Shown piece after piece: positions 38,287 to 47,946 of a stretch of DNA of 50,672 nucleotides. The position numbers and the translations under genes were made by a program. The notes under the pieces were generated by a model. It was given only the letters and a program-made list of their open reading frames with translations. It ran no database searches and was not told where the DNA came from. How positions within the stretch are numbered: position 1 is the stretch's first letter; each line of letters starts with the position of its first letter. Source of the stretch: a virus; IMG/VR virus record IMGVR_UViG_3300033429_000007, positions 1 to 50,672 of that record. One strand, written 5' to 3'.

Positions 38287-40389
38287 ATGCGTTTTTGGGA
38301 ATGGGGCCAAGCCGATGCGGAAGCCGCCGATTGGATATCTGATCGCGGCAATTTCCGGACGACCTTTGGGCCGTGGGGTCATACGGTAAACAACGCCGAA
38401 TTCGATATGACTGCGGATGAAGATGATTTGGATATTGGTGCGCTGTCCGGGTCGGTGAACGAAGCCGTAATCCAGATCCTCATAGCGCAGATCAAAGCGA
38501 AGCTCGGACAGGTTCCGATCCTCATTCAAGCCGACATCGTCTGGACGCATACCGATCTCGGCACGGCGGGTTCGGGCGTGTGGGAAGCTCGACGGATGAT
38601 CGTCGCATTGGATCACGGCGACGCATCGACATGGCGTCGAGATAAGAGCGGTGACATTGATTGGTATCAAGATCGGCAGCACATCGTTCGAGGACAAGAT
38701 GTTGAGGAAGCGGTGTCGAATTCCGGCACGTGGGATCACGTCTATGGCAATTGGGACATCTCGCGATTCCCGATTCAGAACATCGTTGAGCGGTCGCTTC
38801 GTGATAACACCGACCTCTGGATCCACATGAGCTGCTATCACGTTCCCGGCGCGGGTCCAGCGGGGCGAACGCAGGTTCAATTCAAGCCGCCTGTGAATTA
38901 CTCATTCCGCCCGTACATCGCGTTCGCATACGTCTATCCGATTGAGTTCTACAAAGATGATGGGAGCGGCGATCTCGATCTGTCATCGGCGGTCGGTGAT
39001 AACCCCGGCGAGGAATATTATCTCGGCGCGGTTGAGCCGGGTCAGACCGGCACGCCGGTGAAAGCTCATATCAGGAATTACTCCGACGAGATCCAGCAGG
39101 TCGAGATCTTCGACGATCATCCGGAGTACAGCGATCCGATCACGCGAATCGGTAGCGGTCAGCTCGATTACGTTGCGCTGACGGAAGCAGCGGTCAGCCA
39201 GAAATACACATGCGTTTTCTACAGCGCGACTCAGTACGAGATCAAGGCCGAGGCGTATCGCGACAACGCTGTGAGCTTGCACCCGACGATCAACGCGGAC
39301 GCCGATTGGCGCGGCGACACCTCGACGCTCTTCACGGCGGTCGAGGGTGGGTTGACGATCCCCGCCGAAGCATGGCAGGGCGAGAACTTTGTGACCAGCG
39401 ATGAGGTCGAGATCGCCGTCACCGGAAACACGACCGACACGAGCTGGCCGGCCGATTCAAACGATCAGGTCGAGATGACCAACGACAACGCCGGAAGCGC
39501 TGACGCGACAGGGTGGCGACCGATCATCGGTCATCGCGAGAAGACCAAAGATCAGGTGACGGTAGATAGCACCACGAAGTTCTTCCCGACTCGCATGATC
39601 GTTCCGGCGCAATGGCCGGTCGATACGAAAGCGTTCGTGCAAGATCTGACCAACATCAATGAGGGTGAGGTCAGCGATACGCAAGAAGCGAGCATCGGCA
39701 CGCCAGCGTTCAGTGGAACGGGGAACGACGATCTGTCAGTCAGCGGCAACTTCAACGGCGTCTGGTCGAATACGCTGCGGGTCCGCATTGACGGAACGGG
39801 AACTCCAGACACGTTTGAGTGGAGCATCGACGGCGGCTCGACATGGGAAGCTCAAGACGTAGATTGCAGCACCTCACCGATTCTCCTCATGGATGGGATC
39901 TACATCACGTTCGGAGATTCTGGAAGCCATACGCTCGGTGATTATTGGGACATGGCCGTTGAGTGTTGGGGTGTCGAATTGAAAGCGCTCACGGCGAACT
40001 CGAACGTCTACGGCTCCGGCGCGAGCATCGGCACGACCTTGCCGATCCGCGGCGTCACGGCGGCGGTCTTCACGAGCGTTGATCAAGCGAGCGGGGTGAG
40101 CGAAGGGCAACCGGCTCGGCTCTATGTCGCAGATGTGACGGGATTCTCTTCGAGCGATCAAGTGTTCATCCAATCACCCGCTGATCCCAACAACTCCGAG
40201 ACGATGGTGGTCGATAGCGTCGGCGCGGATTACCTCGACCTTACGGCATCGATGACGCTAGATTATGCCACCGGAGATTTCGTCACGAAAGTCGGCGCAG
40301 GTGAAGCCGCGTTCTGGCTGCGACCCGTCGCGACCGTCGTCACCGTAGAGGAGTTGAAACGGCTGCGGCTCAACGCTCGGATGATCTGA
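38287..40389 (+). CDS. Large tail-tip/fibre protein with WSxDGG module, 700 aa
   Basis: TAGGAGG before ATG 38287. The protein is beta-rich. The N-terminal 230 residues contain many Trp/Tyr (VNYSFRPYIAFAYVYPIEFY). A middle part has Asp/Gly/Thr-rich strands. Residues about 469-560 carry FEWSIDGGSTWEAQDVDCST and SHTLGDYWDMAV, matching the insert of the second tail tube protein. A further ~140-residue C-terminal part follows. I read it as a tail-tip or side-fibre protein; adsorption role is inferred. Confidence 0.65.
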   Translation: MRFWEWGQADAEAADWISDRGNFRTTFGPWGHTVNNAEFDMTADEDDLDIGALSGSVNEAVIQILIAQIKAKLGQVPILIQADIVWTHTDLGTAGSGVWEARRMIVALDHGDASTWRRDKSGDIDWYQDRQHIVRGQDVEEAVSNSGTWDHVYGNWDISRFPIQNIVERSLRDNTDLWIHMSCYHVPGAGPAGRTQVQFKPPVNYSFRPYIAFAYVYPIEFYKDDGSGDLDLSSAVGDNPGEEYYLGAVEPGQTGTPVKAHIRNYSDEIQQVEIFDDHPEYSDPITRIGSGQLDYVALTEAAVSQKYTCVFYSATQYEIKAEAYRDNAVSLHPTINADADWRGDTSTLFTAVEGGLTIPAEAWQGENFVTSDEVEIAVTGNTTDTSWPADSNDQVEMTNDNAGSADATGWRPIIGHREKTKDQVTVDSTTKFFPTRMIVPAQWPVDTKAFVQDLTNINEGEVSDTQEASIGTPAFSGTGNDDLSVSGNFNGVWSNTLRVRIDGTGTPDTFEWSIDGGSTWEAQDVDCSTSPILLMDGIYITFGDSGSHTLGDYWDMAVECWGVELKALTANSNVYGSGASIGTTLPIRGVTAAVFTSVDQASGVSEGQPARLYVADVTGFSSSDQVFIQSPADPNNSETMVVDSVGADYLDLTASMTLDYATGDFVTKVGAGEAAFWLRPVATVVTVEELKRLRLNARMI
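39692..39965 (+). other. WSxDGG-type module shared with tail tube paralogue
   Basis: This stretch encodes a ~90-residue module with TFEWSIDGGSTWEAQDV and HTLGDYWDMAV. The same order of motifs (TFRWSRDGGVTWEAEDV, HTLGDYWTIAV) is inserted in the second tail tube protein at about 33033-33335. Modules of this kind are known as movable insertions in siphovirus tail proteins. Confidence 0.6.
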
Positions 40390-40392
40390 TCG

Positions 40393-42453
40393 ATGGGTGT
40401 CGTTTCCGTCAACGTCCCATCATCGGGTGGCTACACGCCGCGCACTCAGGTCAGCGGTAATCAATGGACCGAAGTGAACGTCCCGTCTGCTGGCAGCTCG
40501 GTGCCGGATGAGCTGCGGGTCGGGTCGGAGTTCGACGAGATCATCGTCGTCAAGACCTGGGATCCGATAGACGATGAAGCAGGGGTCGAGCATGGTCAAT
40601 CGGTGATCGTCAACCTCGAAGCGAATAACTCAGAAGAGCTTGAGATCTTGTACGACGAAGGGCAGGATTTCACGGACGGCGGCACGGTAGATCAGGTCGA
40701 GATCGTTGGTGATCTCATCCAGCTCAAAACCGATTCGCCCGATATCGACTTCGATGATTATCTGTACGCCACGCTCCTCGTCGATAGCGGTCAGCCCGAC
40801 GATTGGTACAAGATGGATCAGTCGGACGACTACGTAAAGATCTACGACAACCCCGACGAGGACGGGCAATGCGTTCGCTACGAAGGTGGCTCCGCTTTTT
40901 TGTCTCGGCGGTTCGATGAGGGCGGTCAACATTGGGGCGGCACGGTCAAGTGCAAGATCAAGTTCGACTCCGAGGGTGACATGAAACACGTCATCTTTTT
41001 CCAGACGACCGGAGGCGGCACAGGGCAGCGCGGGTTCGCCGGACAGCTGATCGCGAACAGCACCAACTTCTCGTTTCACAAGTGTCACGATTGGGATTCG
41101 TGGTCAACGATCTACAACAGCTCGCACGGCATCGATCTCCAAGATCATCTTTGGTACTGGTTCAAACTTCAATTTTGGTCGAATGTCGAAGAGACCGAAA
41201 CCTACTGCCAGTACAAAGTTTGGGTAGACGGTGACGCCGAACCCGGCTCATGGAATTGGGGCGGTGGCGATGGCACCTACACCCGCGAAGGGTACGTCGG
41301 TCACGGCGTGATCTACCCGAGCGGTTGGTATTACAACCGGATGGATGACTTCTCATTCGTGCCGTCACCGGCGACCTATTACACAGACGGCGATTGGCAG
41401 AGCGACATCATCGATGTCACGGCAGCCGAGGGGTATTCGCACGCGCTCGTCACGTGGGATGAGGTGACGCCGACCGACACGACGGTCGCGGTGAAAGCGA
41501 GGTGGCCGAACGGCAGTTGGCTTGCGTGTACGAATGACGGCGAGCTACCCGGTATCGATTACTCGGAGAAGATGGTCGCTGGCTCGGGTCACGATGAGCT
41601 TGAGTTGAAGATCGAGCTGGCGACGACCGACATTAACGCGACGCCGACGATTGAGAATCTTCGCGTATATCACGAGCCGATCAACGAAGCAGAACTCGAG
41701 CTGATCGTCGATGCGGTGCCGTGCACGATCGCGAACGGTTTGATGTTTGTGTGGGGTCGAGGGTGGATCGGATCGAGCGGCAACCCGCCGACGATAGAAG
41801 CGGATTGGAGCAACATATCGGCGCGAGCAGCGCTCAATTGGATCGGGGCGAATCGAGAGGTGATTGCGGCGACGCTGAAATACGCGAGCATCACCATCGA
41901 GGGGATCACCTTCGAAGCAGCGCCGGAGCCGCGCTATCGGCAGGGATATCTCAGGAGCTACTTCACAATGCCGATCACGCCGTTCTACACGGGCGTGAAC
42001 CTCTACGAATGGACCGCTCTGAAACCGTGGGATCCAGGCGGCAAGATCTACTCATGGGTGCTGACCGATAAAGGGTTCGCGATTCATGCCGACGCTCGGT
42101 GGCTCGTCGGTCACGCGAAGACGAATGATCACCCGCTGAGCTTCCTGATCTCGGAGGTGAATCTGACCGATCACCCGCTCTCTGTTCAGGTGCGCGGATA
42201 CCAGCGCGACGATCACCTCATGTCGATGCTGGTGCAGGGGTGGCAACGCGACGACTTCCCGCTCTCCGTTCAGGTCGGCGTCTGGACGATCAACGACCAG
42301 CCGGTGTCGATGCTCGCCGCTATCGAATACCTCGACGATCACCCGCTCTCGATTGTCGTCTACGGCGTCAGCCGAGAGGGGATGATTGAGGTGAACATCA
42401 TCGACGACGACACTTGGGCTGAGCTGGTTGCGCTCGGCTACACGAGGAGCTGA
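40393..42453 (+). CDS. Fibre-like protein with LamG-type region and 14-residue repeats, 686 aa
   Basis: ATG 40393, three bases after the preceding stop. The middle (about residues 150-320) is Trp/Gly/Asp-rich (GGQHWGGTVKCKIKFDSEGD, YWFKLQFWSNVEETETYCQY, YNRMDDFSFVPSPATYYTDG) and looks like a concanavalin/LamG-type beta sandwich that could bind sugar. The C-terminal part has six tandem 14-residue repeats. A receptor-binding or fibre role is inferred. It precedes the baseplate hub-like gene. Confidence 0.65.
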   Translation: MGVVSVNVPSSGGYTPRTQVSGNQWTEVNVPSAGSSVPDELRVGSEFDEIIVVKTWDPIDDEAGVEHGQSVIVNLEANNSEELEILYDEGQDFTDGGTVDQVEIVGDLIQLKTDSPDIDFDDYLYATLLVDSGQPDDWYKMDQSDDYVKIYDNPDEDGQCVRYEGGSAFLSRRFDEGGQHWGGTVKCKIKFDSEGDMKHVIFFQTTGGGTGQRGFAGQLIANSTNFSFHKCHDWDSWSTIYNSSHGIDLQDHLWYWFKLQFWSNVEETETYCQYKVWVDGDAEPGSWNWGGGDGTYTREGYVGHGVIYPSGWYYNRMDDFSFVPSPATYYTDGDWQSDIIDVTAAEGYSHALVTWDEVTPTDTTVAVKARWPNGSWLACTNDGELPGIDYSEKMVAGSGHDELELKIELATTDINATPTIENLRVYHEPINEAELELIVDAVPCTIANGLMFVWGRGWIGSSGNPPTIEADWSNISARAALNWIGANREVIAATLKYASITIEGITFEAAPEPRYRQGYLRSYFTMPITPFYTGVNLYEWTALKPWDPGGKIYSWVLTDKGFAIHADARWLVGHAKTNDHPLSFLISEVNLTDHPLSVQVRGYQRDDHLMSMLVQGWQRDDFPLSVQVGVWTINDQPVSMLAAIEYLDDHPLSIVVYGVSREGMIEVNIIDDDTWAELVALGYTRS
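42127..42378 (+). repeat. Six tandem 42-base (14-residue) repeats
   Basis: Counting from GAT at 42127, six units of exactly 42 bases encode DHPLSFLISEVNLT, DHPLSVQVRGYQRD, DHLMSMLVQGWQRD, DFPLSVQVGVWTIN, DQPVSMLAAIEYLD and DHPLSIVVYGVSRE. The D-x-P-x-S core with alternating hydrophobics suggests a small beta solenoid or beta-hairpin stack. Confidence 0.85.
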
Positions 42454-42455
42454 TC

Positions 42456-43217
42456 GTGCAGTACATGCTCACCGTTTATATGGATAAAAGGGACGTGACG
42501 AAATGGATCACGTCGGTTGAGATCTCGCAAGACAATTCGATCCATCGAAAGTTCCGGCTGACGTTTGCCGGGTGGCACACATTCGATGAGAGCAACCGAT
42601 GGGACATCTACGAAACCTACGACCCGAGCAACCCGCGAGCAGAGATCGTGATCCGCAACGGCGTCATCCCCGAGGATCGCAAACGGATGGTGCATGTCGT
42701 CGCTGGTGAGGTGCCGACGATCATCGCTGAGGGATACGAATATGTGTGGCTCGCAAAGCGACGGGCGCCACCCGAGACGATCATCTTCGTTCCATCCACC
42801 CGCAACGTCGAGCAAGATGTCGGATTGGCGATAGCGAACCACAAAGGGAATACCGAGATCGGCGTGTATCGAGTGTGGGCAGGAGTGCGAGATCTTCACA
42901 CAGCGATCCGTCGTTTGATGGCTGCCGCGAGGGTGCGGGTGCAGATCCGGATTCCGAATTACACGATGAACGCATACGTCGTGGATCCGACGTTCAGCTA
43001 TTGGAAAGCCGTCGAGATGCTGACCGATCCGTTTGCTCCGGTGAGGTATTACATTCGCTCGACGAATACGCTGGTGATCGCTGACCCAACTCAAACGTGG
43101 ATGAATAGCGGTTCGATCTTGAATCTACCCGAGAACGCCGTGCGGGTTCTCGACGTTCAGCCGCAGCGCTTGCGGCGAATTCGGCGCGTGATGATGAGGA
43201 AGACACAATGGCTCTAG
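42456..43217 (+). CDS. Baseplate/tail-tip hub-like protein, 253 aa
   Basis: The frame starts with GTG 42456, with GAGGAG upstream. The product (LTVYMDKRDVTKWITSVEIS, IHRKFRLTFAGWHTFDESNR, then EIVIRNGVIPEDRK, GEVPTIIAEGYEYVWLAKRR) has strands in the order of the gpD/gp27-type hub barrels, which often start with a 'DVT-WI-S-I' motif. It sits between the fibre-like and the larger tip proteins. Overlaps the next gene by ten bases. Confidence 0.6.
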   Translation: MQYMLTVYMDKRDVTKWITSVEISQDNSIHRKFRLTFAGWHTFDESNRWDIYETYDPSNPRAEIVIRNGVIPEDRKRMVHVVAGEVPTIIAEGYEYVWLAKRRAPPETIIFVPSTRNVEQDVGLAIANHKGNTEIGVYRVWAGVRDLHTAIRRLMAAARVRVQIRIPNYTMNAYVVDPTFSYWKAVEMLTDPFAPVRYYIRSTNTLVIADPTQTWMNSGSILNLPENAVRVLDVQPQRLRRIRRVMMRKTQWL

Positions 43218-44893
43218 TTCCAAACGTCATCCAGAAAGCATCGTTCGATCCCGGCCCGTCTCCTGACGATATGACGGAGGGATTGGGAGCGACGACGATC
43301 TACAGCGGCTACTATAAAAACCCGACGCGCCCCGACGAAGAGATCTTGATCGAGCGCACGAAGACGGTTCTCAATCAGAACGGTGACAAGATCCGCAGGG
43401 ATGAGGAGCGCTGGCAATACGATCTCCCCGGTGCGCCACCCCTCCGATACGATCACATTATCTACGCGACGACCTATCTGCCGGGACTCGGGCGAGCGTT
43501 CCGCAAGGTGCAAGAGGAGACGCATTATTTTTGGTGCTTCTCGCCGCTCAACGATGGCGACAATCTCGGGCGAACGCGAGTGGTCAACGCCTACGTCGTT
43601 TACGATCTGCCGGAAGATCCGACGAAGGATCTTGAGTTCTGGTCAGACGAATACATCAAGGTCGCACTCGCCGGTTACAAACCCGGCACGCTACAGGATC
43701 GAATCATCGCTACCGGTAAGCTCTGGAGCAATGCCAACGCGACCAGCGCGGTCGTTGAAGATGAGCAAGCGACGCAAGCTAGCAAGTGGATCAACGGCGT
43801 GATCGTCGAACACAATGAGGTCGAGGAAGAGTTCGATAAGTGGACGGTCTGGAATACGAAGAAGGATGCGTTGCGAGCGGGTGGCGTGGAGGTCAGCGGA
43901 CCGGAATACATTCGGAAAGAGAGCTACAGCTATAAGCTACCCGTGCCGCTCGAACCACCAAAGATCGAAGCAGCGCAGCAAGAGGGTGGAGTCAAGATCG
44001 AGATCGAGGGTGGCGGCGCGACGATCAACAATTCCTATTTCGGACCATCGGGGAAATACTCGGTCGCTCCCACCGGATACAACGTCTATCGAAAGATCAC
44101 GCAAGAGCCGGAGCGCACACCCGACGACAATCTCTATGATTGGTACGACACCCCGCCCGCTGCGCCGACGAATCGATTGATTCTCACCGACACCGATGTG
44201 ACGGATTTCGATGGCGCTCCCGCTTCGCCGTTGCCGGGTGCGACGAGCTACGACGAGCCGCATGACGCCGACCCCGAACCCGAGCCGCGCGATACGGAGT
44301 TCACGCGCATCGCTGAGGTCGAAAACACGATGGGGAAAGATGATGTCGGCAAGGGCAGTCACATCGATACGGATGTCGAGGACACCGGCGAATATGAGTA
44401 TTACGCGACGGCGGTCTATCACTCGCAGGAGTCGACGGATTCGAATCACGAATCGGTGACATTCAGCGGGGCGGGTCATCGCTCGTATCGGATTATCAGC
44501 AAGCCGGAAGTCGTCGATGCTATCGCTCCAGATGATCCGCTGCTTGGTGAAGATGATTTTGGCGAGGTCGTTGAATTCGATCTTCCGGCTGAGGATGCGG
44601 AGGAGGTAGCAGAGGAAGTAGCTGACCGGCAGTTCGCGATGAACCGCGCACCCGATTACACGATCCGATTGACCTTGCTTCATCCGGTTCTCTCGCTCGA
44701 ATGGGGACAGAAGATCAGGCTGCCGAACGTGACGTGGAACACCTACGCGAACGCGCTGCACCTCGAGACGGAAACGGACGACGACACGTGGATGCTCGTC
44801 GGGTTCTCGAAGTCGATTCGTCGCGAGAAAGACGGCTCGTGGCGCACGCCGGATACGGTTCTCACTCTGCAAGAAAGGCCGCGCCCACAATGA
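43208..44893 (+). CDS. Large tail-tip protein, 561 aa
   Basis: ATG 43208 overlaps the previous gene. The protein is rich in Asp/Glu/Thr and strands. About residues 255-420 it contains Ig/Fn3-like segments (APTGYNVYRKITQEPERTPD, YYATAVYHSQESTDSNHESV), typical of tail-tip host-specificity proteins. The C-terminus has LTLLHPVLSLEWGQKIRLPN and WMLVGFSKSIRREKDGSWRT, a barrel similar to hub domains. A role in the tail tip and host contact is inferred. Confidence 0.6.
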   Translation: MALVPNVIQKASFDPGPSPDDMTEGLGATTIYSGYYKNPTRPDEEILIERTKTVLNQNGDKIRRDEERWQYDLPGAPPLRYDHIIYATTYLPGLGRAFRKVQEETHYFWCFSPLNDGDNLGRTRVVNAYVVYDLPEDPTKDLEFWSDEYIKVALAGYKPGTLQDRIIATGKLWSNANATSAVVEDEQATQASKWINGVIVEHNEVEEEFDKWTVWNTKKDALRAGGVEVSGPEYIRKESYSYKLPVPLEPPKIEAAQQEGGVKIEIEGGGATINNSYFGPSGKYSVAPTGYNVYRKITQEPERTPDDNLYDWYDTPPAAPTNRLILTDTDVTDFDGAPASPLPGATSYDEPHDADPEPEPRDTEFTRIAEVENTMGKDDVGKGSHIDTDVEDTGEYEYYATAVYHSQESTDSNHESVTFSGAGHRSYRIISKPEVVDAIAPDDPLLGEDDFGEVVEFDLPAEDAEEVAEEVADRQFAMNRAPDYTIRLTLLHPVLSLEWGQKIRLPNVTWNTYANALHLETETDDDTWMLVGFSKSIRREKDGSWRTPDTVLTLQERPRPQ

Positions 44894-46080
44894 GGGCTGA
44901 GCTATTCGACGCCGGGTCAAAACTGATGATCGTTCCGTGGATGGATACGCCCGGGATGAACGACGGTTATTACCGAGCGCTCGATATGGAATACCAATTC
45001 CCCGGCGATCTTCAAGCGCAGATCAACAACGCGCTGAGAACGGAAGAGACGCGCGCCGATTTCTTGCCGTGGCCGCGCCCGTTCCCCGCTCGCTGCTGGA
45101 TCGATTGGACGCCGCGCTACGAAGGTGAAGATGGCGGGTTGAAGATCGAAACGGTTCGCTACGAGACGATGTTCAATCAATACTCATTCGTCAGCGGCAA
45201 GCTCACGCAGATCCCGACCGATGCCGCTTACTCGCCGTTCACCGAGATCAACGATACGAGGGTGGCTGACTCGAAGACGGTAGACGAGATCGCAGATGAA
45301 CACGATCATCCGACCGAGTGGCTACGCAAACCGGTCTACAACGAGAAGGGTGGACAGGCGTATGGCTACTGCGGTCTGGAGCAACCCGCGTCGCTCGTCC
45401 AGAATCATCACATCGGAGATGAGTTCCGAACGGTCATCAATTACTCGCCGCTCTTCGCTCCCGTAGATCTCACGCACCCCGAATGGTACAACGTCGTGAA
45501 TGAAGACGGCGACCCGGTTCACCGAGCGCTGCGCCGAATGTCGATGCGTCAAGACGGGCGATACCGACTCTATCTGCGACCGGCGAATTGGCGCTGGACG
45601 GTAACGTGCTGGGCGAATTTTTTGTACGTCTCGTTTTTCGAGATGTTCCCCACTCGACAGATCTACACGACGGCTTATTTCGACCGGCCGCCGATCTATC
45701 CGCGCCGTCACGATCTCATTCACACGACGCAGAACCCGTGGTGGGAATACCTCCACAATCTCTACTCGGTTGACGCCGGGATCTCTTGGGCGTTCGATCA
45801 TTCTCGCGGCGCAGCTCAGCTACGGCACGAGATCATCGACTCGCAATGGTGGACGCAATCCGAGGCGTTCATCTTCACCGGCAACGAACAAGCATCAATC
45901 GCGATGTGGATGTGGCCACCCGAACCGGGTGACATCGTGCTAGGAATCGGTGAGGTCGATAACGTCAGCGGAGCAGAGCAGATCGTATGGCTCATCCAGA
46001 AAGAAGATCTCACGGACGTTTACCCACGCACGGTGATAGGTAGCTACGCCGTGCCGGAATTCTCAGTTCTAGGTGGATAG
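44890..46080 (+). CDS. Tail-tip/adsorption protein, 396 aa
   Basis: ATG 44890 overlaps the preceding stop (ATGA); the frame is open from 44701 but that part is a shadow of the previous gene. The product is Trp/Tyr/Pro-rich (CWIDWTPRYEGEDGGLKIET, LRPANWRWTVTCWANFLYVS, HTTQNPWWEYLHNLYSVDAG) and mixed alpha/beta. No family is recognised. Position places it at the tail tip. Confidence 0.55.
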   Translation: MRAELFDAGSKLMIVPWMDTPGMNDGYYRALDMEYQFPGDLQAQINNALRTEETRADFLPWPRPFPARCWIDWTPRYEGEDGGLKIETVRYETMFNQYSFVSGKLTQIPTDAAYSPFTEINDTRVADSKTVDEIADEHDHPTEWLRKPVYNEKGGQAYGYCGLEQPASLVQNHHIGDEFRTVINYSPLFAPVDLTHPEWYNVVNEDGDPVHRALRRMSMRQDGRYRLYLRPANWRWTVTCWANFLYVSFFEMFPTRQIYTTAYFDRPPIYPRRHDLIHTTQNPWWEYLHNLYSVDAGISWAFDHSRGAAQLRHEIIDSQWWTQSEAFIFTGNEQASIAMWMWPPEPGDIVLGIGEVDNVSGAEQIVWLIQKEDLTDVYPRTVIGSYAVPEFSVLGG

Positions 46081-46089
46081 GAGAGAGCA

Positions 46090-46368
46090 ATGGAAGACAC
46101 GCAGGTTCTGGAGCTATTTCGAATCGTCACCCAAGCGCTCGAACGCAACACCGAAGCGCTCGGCAAGATCGAAGCCGTGATTGCGGAAGACGCTGACGCC
46201 ACTCGAAAGATGAGCGTCGAGGTCAAGGGGATGCGGAAAACGATAGCGCTCGCACAGCAGCGCGTCGGCGTAGAGCTCGGCGGGGTGATCGAGAAGTCGA
46301 AGCGCACGCTCGGCAAGCTCGAAGACGAGCGAAGGGAGGTGGCCAATGCCGGAAGTTCGACAACGTAA
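46090..46368 (+). CDS. Small coiled-coil protein, 92 aa
   Basis: AGGAGAG before ATG 46090. The product is almost all helix with heptad-type spacing (VLELFRIVTQALERNTEALG, KIEAVIAEDADATRKMSVEV), followed by a basic Ser/Thr end. It overlaps the next gene by 23 bases. It is probably a trimerising or linking protein of the tail fibre, but could be a chaperone. Confidence 0.5.
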   Translation: MEDTQVLELFRIVTQALERNTEALGKIEAVIAEDADATRKMSVEVKGMRKTIALAQQRVGVELGGVIEKSKRTLGKLEDERREVANAGSSTT

Positions 46369-47932
46369 TGCCGCCGTCCCGATGCGAGGTCATCGTCTCG
46401 ACCAGCAGGTTCGGGATGCGGCGACCGAGATCTTGGTGGACTTCTACTCGCCGATCGCGGTGGCTGGTCTGCTCTTGTGGACCTCCATCGCTGACCGGGT
46501 GCGGGTGAAGCTCGGAGCTGGTGCGTATTCGGTAGTGGGAGCGACCCGTGCTACCGCAGCCAATCTCGGGAACTTCAATATCGGAGAAGTGAAGCAAGGG
46601 ACGATCGAGGTCGAGATTCCAGCCGGGGCTGATACACGGCGTGAAGAGCTTGAACTGAATCTCGGTTATGGCGTCGAGCCGCTTGTGATCTTCCGCACGA
46701 TCTCGGGGACGATCAACGACTCTTCCGGGGCTGGACTCGACGGCGTTACCATCAACCTCACTGGTGCTGCCTCAGATTCCACCGTCACGGCTGACGGAGG
46801 CGCGTATGAGTTCACCGGGTTGGGAATTGGGTTCTACACTATAACGCCGACCTTGAGCGGCAGCACATTCCTTCCGGCTAGCGACATAGTGCAGATCATC
46901 GAAGACGACGAGGTGGCTGGGACGATGGCTCAGGTATGGCAGATCACCGGCAACATCGTTGATAGCTTCACAGCCGATCTCCCCGGCGTTCTGGTCACGT
47001 TGAGCGGCGACGCTTCGGACACCGACACCACGGACGTGAATGGTGATTATGCTTTCACCGGACTCGCAGATGGCAGCTATACCGTCACCCCGACAAAGTC
47101 AGGTTACATCTTTGATCCAGTCGACAGCGACGAGACGGTGAGCGGCGATGATGAGACGGCAGATTTCGTCGGGACCGACACGACCCAACAGTGGCCAATC
47201 GCGCACAACTACGCGGGCGATACCCTGGGCGATGTGATTGCCGACATCGACGCCAGACCCACACACTTCGAACATTTCAGCGCAGGGTCATCGATCCAAC
47301 TCGACGACGCAGCGCTCTGGAAAGCACAAGACGTGGGAAGCCCGAACATCGAGAAGTGTTGGGGTGGACCGGGCGACACGAACAATGGCGGCAGGATCAG
47401 ATGGGCTGCTGGCGAGGGTTTCGTACCTTCGGATGACGGCTACTTTTACATGGGCATGATCGGAATCGTCAACGGCACGAACAACCGCTTCGGGATGCAA
47501 CTCATGAGCGAGGACGAGGAAGAGGGTCTTGTCTGGGAGATGTACGGGAACAGCTACAACTACGTGAAGACCAAAACCGGCGGGGTGTATGACGCCTCAT
47601 GGAAGATCGGGCCGTATGGACTCGGGCGCTCCACCACGAGTAATTACTGGTGGTACTGGGGCATCCGGTACAACTTCGCGACCAACCAGTGTTACGCGAG
47701 GGTGATTCCGCTGACGGCATCGTCGCCCGAAACCGACAGCGGCTGGGTTCTGATTGGTACGGTGAGCAGCCCAAGTTTCGATCAGGATATCGAGATGACC
47801 AGAATGTACGCCTACGCGGGTGGCGGGACGACTGCGCCGTGTGCCGTTGGGCAAGTCGTCATCAGTCATTACGATGTTGACGGCGCTTCCGATGGCAACG
47901 TCTTGACTCACAACTATTACGTGCCGACATAA
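46346..47932 (+). CDS. Putative receptor-binding fibre with B-repeat domains, 528 aa
   Basis: GGGAGGTGGCC lies before ATG 46346. Two tandem Ig/B-type domains are visible at about residues 118-190 and 195-275 (ISGTINDSSGAGLDGVTINL ... YEFTGLGIGFYTITPTLSG; ITGNIVDSFTADLPGVLVTL ... YAFTGLADGSYTVTPTKSG). These match the carboxypeptidase-regulatory/SdrD-B fold. The C-terminal 240 residues are Trp/Gly/Tyr-rich and sandwich-like (FGMQLMSEDEEEGLVWEMYG, WWYWGIRYNFATNQCYARVI). This is the last virion gene before lysis, a usual position for the receptor-binding fibre. Confidence 0.65.
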   Translation: MPEVRQRNAAVPMRGHRLDQQVRDAATEILVDFYSPIAVAGLLLWTSIADRVRVKLGAGAYSVVGATRATAANLGNFNIGEVKQGTIEVEIPAGADTRREELELNLGYGVEPLVIFRTISGTINDSSGAGLDGVTINLTGAASDSTVTADGGAYEFTGLGIGFYTITPTLSGSTFLPASDIVQIIEDDEVAGTMAQVWQITGNIVDSFTADLPGVLVTLSGDASDTDTTDVNGDYAFTGLADGSYTVTPTKSGYIFDPVDSDETVSGDDETADFVGTDTTQQWPIAHNYAGDTLGDVIADIDARPTHFEHFSAGSSIQLDDAALWKAQDVGSPNIEKCWGGPGDTNNGGRIRWAAGEGFVPSDDGYFYMGMIGIVNGTNNRFGMQLMSEDEEEGLVWEMYGNSYNYVKTKTGGVYDASWKIGPYGLGRSTTSNYWWYWGIRYNFATNQCYARVIPLTASSPETDSGWVLIGTVSSPSFDQDIEMTRMYAYAGGGTTAPCAVGQVVISHYDVDGASDGNVLTHNYYVPT

Positions 47933-47946
47933 AGGGGAGGCGGTCG

